Assembly (NCBI GenBank): GCA_003220685.1
Contig: QHTE01000009.1
Location: forward strand, 1-53,954
Origin: Candidatus Rokuibacteriota bacterium
GTDB taxonomy: Bacteria; Methylomirabilota; Methylomirabilia; Rokubacteriales; CSP1-6
Length of the DNA stretch: 53,954 nt
Direction of reading: 5' to 3'
Made by a program: the position numbers and the translations under genes. A model generated the notes under the pieces. That model was given only the letters and a program-made list of their open reading frames with translations. It had not been told where the DNA came from and searched no databases. Every line of letters begins with the position of its first letter. The stretch's first letter is position 1. Shown in pieces: positions 49,938 to 53,954 of the stretch.

Positions 49938-50945
49938 ATGAGCCTGACGCGTAAACCGCGAGTCTGGCTGGCCACGATCGTCCTGGCGAGCCTCGCCGCC
50001 GCGACGCCGGGGTCGCCGCAGACGAAGCCCGTCGTGAAGGTCGGCTACATTCCTTCGGACTCCTTCGCGGCGCTCTACATCATGGCCGACCGGCATCTGC
50101 CGGCCGCCAACATCGCGGTGGAGACCGTGAAGCTCGCCGGCGGACCCGAGATCCTCTCGCAGGTCGCCACCGGCCAGCTCAACATGGGCGGCACCGGGAT
50201 GGGCGCGGCCGGCTTCAACGCCGTGGCGTCGTCCCTGCCCGTGGAGTTCGTGGCGCCGCTGCACTCGGGCTACGTCGAGGACTACTTCACCGTGCGCCGC
50301 GCGTCCTGGGAAAAAGGAATCAAGCGCATCGGCGATCTGAAGGGCAAGCCGGTGGCGCTGAACGTTCGCGGCGCCGCCGTCGAATGGATGCTCGACCAGG
50401 CGCTCAAGCGCGACGGGCTGGCGCTGAAGGACGTGCAGGTCAAGACGATGCCCTTCCCCGACATGGTGCCCGCGCTCGAGACCGGCGCGGTCGAGGCGGC
50501 GATCCTGACCGAGCCGTTCCCGACCCTGGCCGAGGAGCGCGGTATCGCCCTCCGGCCGCTACCGCGCCCCGCCGGCGCCAAGGCCACGCCGATCACGGCG
50601 ATCTTCTGGAACAAGGACTGGGCGGCCAAGAACCCCGACCTCGCCCACAAGGTGATGGTCGCCTATCTCAAGGCCGCGCGCGATCTCGCGCTGGACAACG
50701 GCTGGAAGCAGGAGCGGAACATCGACCTGATGGTCAAGTACACCGGCGCCAAAGCCGACGTGATCCGGCGCGCGCGCGCCCACGTCCTCGATCCGAATCT
50801 CGACATGGATATGGCCGTGCTCGACTCGATGCAGCGACTGAGCGCCGAGCAGGGCTATCTGAAGTACAAGGATCTCCTGCCGCCGACCCGCATCTTCAAC
50901 TTCGCTCATCGCGATCGCGCGGTCGCCGAGCTAGGCAAGAAATAG
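49938..50945 (+). CDS. NMT1/TauA-like ABC substrate-binding protein
   Basis: 335 residues. Signal peptide (VWLATIVLASLAAATPGS), then the NMT1/THI5-like fold: KVGYIPSDSFAALYIMADRH, GTGMGAAGFNAV and LKGKPVALNVRGAAVEWML. Such proteins deliver nitrate, taurine, sulfonate or aromatic compounds to SsuBC-type transporters. It lacks adjacent permease genes but could serve the two-permease transporter 2 kb away. ATG 49938 has CGGAGG upstream. Confidence 0.87.
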   Translation: MSLTRKPRVWLATIVLASLAAATPGSPQTKPVVKVGYIPSDSFAALYIMADRHLPAANIAVETVKLAGGPEILSQVATGQLNMGGTGMGAAGFNAVASSLPVEFVAPLHSGYVEDYFTVRRASWEKGIKRIGDLKGKPVALNVRGAAVEWMLDQALKRDGLALKDVQVKTMPFPDMVPALETGAVEAAILTEPFPTLAEERGIALRPLPRPAGAKATPITAIFWNKDWAAKNPDLAHKVMVAYLKAARDLALDNGWKQERNIDLMVKYTGAKADVIRRARAHVLDPNLDMDMAVLDSMQRLSAEQGYLKYKDLLPPTRIFNFAHRDRAVAELGKK

Positions 50946-50962
50946 GCGCGCGCCTCCGTGCG

Positions 50963-50981
50963 CCGTGTACTAGTTACACGG
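50963..50981. repeat. Inverted repeat CCGTGTA-CTAGT-TACACGG
   Basis: A perfect 7-bp stem with 5-nt loop lies between two convergent genes (binding protein + and DUF1328 -). No U-tract follows on either strand, so it may be a bidirectional terminator aided by another factor or a protein-binding site. Confidence 0.4.
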
Positions 50982-51022
50982 TCCGTGAAGGGAACTGGGA
51001 AGGAACTACAAGGTCGCGGCGG

Positions 51023-51187
51023 TCACATCGAAATTCTTCGTCCGCTTGCAAGATGGATGACGAGCAGGACGATCCCGATCAGGAACAGAATCCACGAGAT
51101 TTGCCCCGCGATCTGGGCGATGCCGAATAAGCCAAGCGCACCGGCCACGAGCCCCACGACCAGGAAGGCTAGCGCGTAGTAGATCAT
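51023..51187 (-). CDS. DUF1328 small membrane protein
   Basis: 54 residues from ATG 51187, two hydrophobic helices: YYALAFLVVGLVAGALGLFG and AGQISWILFLIGIVLLVIHL. This is the DUF1328 (YtjA-like) family of small membrane proteins, often stress-induced, with unknown function. GGAGGGGAG lies upstream of the ATG; the longer in-frame form from 51232 is rejected. Confidence 0.9.
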   Translation of the reverse strand: MIYYALAFLVVGLVAGALGLFGIAQIAGQISWILFLIGIVLLVIHLASGRRISM

Positions 51188-51337
51188 CGCCAACTCCCCT
51201 CCGTCTGCGGTCCGTTCACTCCAGCTGAACACCGGCCGTTCGTACGTGCACTGTCTCTTTAGTGCATGGGGCGTGCCTGGGCTTCAACCATGGGCGTCTG
51301 GCACGGATCTTCCAGCGGCGCCAGGGCAGGAGGTTTC

Positions 51338-51847
51338 GTGAACGCCAAATCCTTCGATCACCTCCGAGGGCTCACGGGGATCTCCGACGCGCAGATCACC
51401 GAGCACCTCGATCTCTACGCGGGATACGTAAAGTAGGTGAACTCGCTGGTGCACGAGCTCTACTTCTCCAACTTGAAGCCGGGCGGCGAATCCCGTCCGT
51501 CGGACCGGCAGGCTGTCGGGCGGGCGCTCGCCGAGAGCTACGGATCAGTCGATCAGTGGCAGGCGAACTTCCAGGCGCTCGGCGGCATGCGCGGGATCGG
51601 CCGGGTGATCCTCTATCAGGATCCCGTGAACGGCCGTCTGGTCAACCAGTGGATCAGTCTCCACCAGGACGGAAGTCCCGCGCGGTGGAAGCCTATTCTA
51701 GTCATGGACGTGTGGGAGCACGCCTTCATGCGCGACTACAAGGCGACCGAGCGCGCGAAGTACGTCGACGCGTTCTTCAAGAGCGTCGACTGGTCGACCG
51801 TCGACCAGCGGCTCCGCGAAGCGCCGACCGTCCGGTCGGCGGCCTAG
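51338..51847 (+). pseudogene. Fe/Mn superoxide dismutase, damaged (in-frame TAG and internal deletion)
   Basis: From GTG 51338 (AGGAGG just upstream) the frame gives LRGLTGISDAQITEHLDLYA, a TAG at 51434-51436 after GYVK, then VNSLVHELYFSNLKPGG to the end with MDVWEHAFMRDYKATERAKY. Metal ligands of Fe/Mn SOD (His in TEHL, His in VHELYF, Asp and His in DVWEH) are all present. The ~30 residues usually found between the first helix and HELYF are missing. The TAG probably arose from AAG (Lys). The part after the TAG stays open from GTG 51437 and could be translated alone, but it would lack the first ligand. Confidence 0.8.
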
Positions 51848-53064
51848 ACCTGGAGCTCCAGCGTGTATAGACCGCCGATGAGGCGGTCGACCGCGTAGAC
51901 GATACGGCGCTCGTCGACCAGCACGTCGTTGATCTGCACGGCGCCGGCTCGTGAGCCGCGAGGCGCCTCGGGCACGTAGTACGCGACCTCTTCGGGCCGG
52001 AACGGGTTCGAGACGTCGTGCACGCGCACGCCGCCGTTGAAGTAAGTGCCGAAGACGAGCTTCTCCGACACCAGGTTGCTCGCGACGGGCCGGTTCTCGT
52101 GCAGGTTGTGGGCGCCGTATCGTCCGCCGCGGCCGCCGAACTCGGCCACCGCCGGGATCGGGAGCGTCGAGAGGGGCACCGGGTTCGTCTCGTCGCGGAT
52201 GTCGACCACCCAGACGAGCTTCGGCCAGTCCTGACCGGCTTGCGCGGTCGCCTCGTCGGAGACGATCACGAGCTGCGGGTCGAAGAGCGGCAGCAACGTG
52301 TGCGTGAAGCCCGGGTACGGCGGGTGATAGTCCCACCGGCTCAGCATGCGCGGACGCGCCATGTCCGAGATGTCGAGCACGATCGCGCCGCCGTCGATGT
52401 AGCCGATCCATGCGCGATCGGGCCGGCGCGGGTAGACGTTGGTGTTGTGGGCGCGAAAGCCGGAGTCGAACTTCGGATGCCGGGCCGGCGGCGGCTCGGG
52501 GTCGCCGTCGCGGGTGCCGGGAAGCCACCAGCGCCCGACCTCGGTCGGACGCGTGGGCTGCCGGACATCGATGATGCGGTAGAACTGATCGTCCTTCGGA
52601 TTGCGCGGCTTGAAGTCGGGCGCGCCGCTGGCCAGGTGCAGATAGGACCCGTCGACGAACCACAGATGGTGCACGCCGCGCGAATGCGGGCCGGAGGCGT
52701 CGAAGAACGCGATCGAGCGGGGCTTGCCGGGATCGGCCACGTCGAAGAACTCGACGCCGGCGGGCTGCATGCCGGCCCGGGCCGTCTGGTACGGGACCAC
52801 CAGCAGATCACCCACGAGGTCGAGGTTGTTCGAGCGCATGTCGCCGTGGGGTAGATCGGTCTGGACGATGACCGAGGGCTTCCGCGGGTCGGTCACGTCC
52901 ACGGCAGTGAAGTTCTTCGGCGCCGACTCGTGGCCGAGCCAGATCACGCGCCGCCCGTCGCGGGCGAGCTGGATGGCCATTCCCTCGCCGCCGTTGCCGA
53001 AGCCGCCCAGATCGTTGTGGCCGAGAAGCCGCATGTTCTTCGAGAGGGCACCGTTCTGTGTCAT
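51844..53064 (-). CDS. LVIVD-repeat beta-propeller protein
   Basis: 406 residues. Repeats of the LVIVD type occur throughout (FTAVDVTDPRKPSVIVQTD, VEFFDVADPGKPRSIAFFD, AIVLDISDMARPRMLSRWDY), predicting a beta-propeller. Many histidines (PHGDMRSNN, GVHHLWFVDG, AHNTNVYPR, GAHNLHENRP) could bind metal. No signal peptide is visible from ATG 53064, so cytoplasmic or atypically exported; the extension to 53097 adds 11 residues with no export signal. Function unknown. Its TAG overlaps the superoxide dismutase TAG tail to tail in the palindrome CTAG. Confidence 0.85.
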   Translation of the reverse strand: MTQNGALSKNMRLLGHNDLGGFGNGGEGMAIQLARDGRRVIWLGHESAPKNFTAVDVTDPRKPSVIVQTDLPHGDMRSNNLDLVGDLLVVPYQTARAGMQPAGVEFFDVADPGKPRSIAFFDASGPHSRGVHHLWFVDGSYLHLASGAPDFKPRNPKDDQFYRIIDVRQPTRPTEVGRWWLPGTRDGDPEPPPARHPKFDSGFRAHNTNVYPRRPDRAWIGYIDGGAIVLDISDMARPRMLSRWDYHPPYPGFTHTLLPLFDPQLVIVSDEATAQAGQDWPKLVWVVDIRDETNPVPLSTLPIPAVAEFGGRGGRYGAHNLHENRPVASNLVSEKLVFGTYFNGGVRVHDVSNPFRPEEVAYYVPEAPRGSRAGAVQINDVLVDERRIVYAVDRLIGGLYTLELQV

Positions 53065-53116
53065 TGGCAGTTCTCCTTCGGGCCGGGATCGTAGCATCTC
53101 CGGCCCGTCCCGTGCC

Positions 53117-53146
53117 TTGACAAGGCTTCGCGCGGCCGTCTAGAGT
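53117..53146 (+). promoter_or_regulatory. Sigma-70 promoter of the downstream binding protein
   Basis: TTGACA (53117-53122), an 18-bp spacer and TAGAGT (53141-53146), followed by a leader of about 40 nt with TGGAGGAAG before ATG 53188. Confidence 0.55.
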
Positions 53147-53187
53147 CCGCCAAGTCTCGGCGAAACCCCGTCCCTCTGGAGGAAGCC

Positions 53188-53954
53188 ATGAAACGCTCCC
53201 TCGGGCTCGGAATTCTCGGCATCCTCGGATGCCTTGGGGGATTCACGGAAACGGCCTCTCCCCAAGCGAAGCCGCTCAAGATCCGGCTGGGCGTTCACGC
53301 GTCGATCATGGGCGCGCCCGACATCATCGCCATCCGGCAGGGGTACTTCAAGCAGGCGGGGCTCGATGTGGAGCACCGGAAGTTCTTCCTCGGCAAGGAG
53401 GGACGCGACGCGATGATCGCCGGGGCGATCGACATCAACGCGACCGCGCCCACGCCGTTCCTGATCGGTCTGGACAAGGGCGTTCCGTACACCGCGGTGG
53501 CGGTCAACTCCATGATCTGCGCGGCCACCCACATCGTGGCGCTCAAGAGCTCCGACATCAACAGCGTGAGCCAGCTTCGCGGCAAGAGGATCGGCCTCGC
53601 GAAAGGGACGATCACCGAGTACGTCTTCATGGCTCGCGCCGCGCCAAGCTATGGTCTCAAGTCCGGCGACTTCCAGGTCGCGAACATCCCGGACCCGAAA
53701 GACATGATGCCCAGCCTGATCGCGAAGGCGATCGACATGGCCTCGCTCGGCGAGCCGTACAGCGCCATCGGCGAGCACGACGGGACGCTCCGGATCGTCG
53801 AGGACTACTGCAAGTACGATCCGCTCCCGTTCATGCTGACGGCAACCAACAAGGTGATCAAGGACAACCCCGACGCCGTGGTGGCGTACCTGCGCGGTTG
53901 GTTGCGCGCGGTCAGGTTCCTCAAGGAGGAGCCCCAGAAGGCGGCGGCGGTGTA
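53188..53954 (+). CDS. NMT1/TauA-like ABC substrate-binding protein (partial)
   Basis: Runs off the right edge; about 255 residues are visible. Signal peptide (LGLGILGILGCLGGF), then KIRLGVHASIMGAPDIIAIR, GYFKQAGLDVEHRKFF, and RGKRIGLAKGTITEYVF, the standard NMT1/SsuA-like arrangement. ATG 53188 has GGAGGAAG upstream. It is the second binding protein of this class in the segment, and related ABC permease genes may lie beyond the edge. Confidence 0.88.
   Translation, partial: MKRSLGLGILGILGCLGGFTETASPQAKPLKIRLGVHASIMGAPDIIAIRQGYFKQAGLDVEHRKFFLGKEGRDAMIAGAIDINATAPTPFLIGLDKGVPYTAVAVNSMICAATHIVALKSSDINSVSQLRGKRIGLAKGTITEYVFMARAAPSYGLKSGDFQVANIPDPKDMMPSLIAKAIDMASLGEPYSAIGEHDGTLRIVEDYCKYDPLPFMLTATNKVIKDNPDAVVAYLRGWLRAVRFLKEEPQKAAAV

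Noticed and set aside
1..53954. TAG reassignment to an amino acid
   Set aside because: Several intact genes end in TAG at the right position (queF, phasin, the ThDP gene, the LVIVD protein), so TAG functions as a stop here; the internal TAGs sit in otherwise damaged genes.
1..53954. CRISPR arrays, rRNA, tRNA, insertion sequences, att sites
   Set aside because: No regularly spaced repeats, no RNA gene signatures, no transposase or terminal repeats were seen.

Overview
The window is GC-rich, densely coded bacterial chromosome with very short intergenic gaps and many stop/start overlaps (ATGA, GTGA and probably CTGA). I see no rRNA, tRNA, CRISPR array, insertion sequence or phage module. A PBP1B-type penicillin-binding protein, lipoproteins and a class III PHA synthase indicate a Gram-negative-type cell. 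A Ddn-family F420-type reductase, a luciferase-like (LLM) oxidoreductase, a RACo corrinoid activator, paired amidases and several solute-binding proteins would fit a soil bacterium of the Rokubacteria/Methylomirabilota kind. That placement is inference from gene content only.

Layout. 1-2.6 kb: truncated MocR-type regulator (-), small protein and methyltransferase (+), Smr protein and PCP-reductase-like protein (-). 2.6-8 kb: amidase with a GatC-like partner (-), divergent from RACo, MaoC-like hydratase and URO-D-family protein (+), a corrinoid or one-carbon type cluster. 8-16 kb: halogenase remnant, Ddn-type reductase, ychF, EamA transporter, queF, methyltransferase, zinc alcohol dehydrogenase, SDR and acyl-CoA synthetase. 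16-22.7 kb: polyhydroxyalkanoate locus with phasin, PhaR, a damaged PhaB, PhaJ, PhaE, PhaC, an SCP2 protein, an SDR, an enoyl-CoA hydratase and a TetR regulator. 22.8-33 kb: M20 amidohydrolase, ThDP enzyme, LLM oxidoreductase, threonine dehydratase, SppA-like protease, Nudix, CPBP protease, a second amidase with a tiny partner, and an RluA-type synthase. 33-41 kb: envelope and signalling block with a receiver protein, PBP1B, NtrC-type regulator, histidine kinase and lipoprotein, with a candidate sigma-54 promoter. 41-54 kb: solute-binding protein, molybdenum hydroxylase large subunit, RutE-like reductase, SsuBC-like ABC transporter with two permeases, divergent flavin reductase, GlcG-like protein, a SelW-like selenoprotein, two NMT1-type binding proteins, a DUF1328 protein, a broken superoxide dismutase and an LVIVD-repeat protein.

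Main points. (1) A SelW/Rdx-family gene at 49661-49891 carries an in-frame TGA in a CxxU motif, followed by a hairpin that fits the bacterial SECIS rules; a normal gene call would begin just after the TGA. (2) The PCP-reductase-like gene also ends at a TGA followed by an open, codon-biased extension and a SECIS-like hairpin, a weaker candidate for a new selenoprotein. (3) Several genes can only start sensibly at CTG. (4) Many monocistronic genes have a -10 hexamer 5-9 nt before the start codon, suggesting leaderless transcripts. (5) Three genes (halogenase, phaB, superoxide dismutase) are visibly broken.
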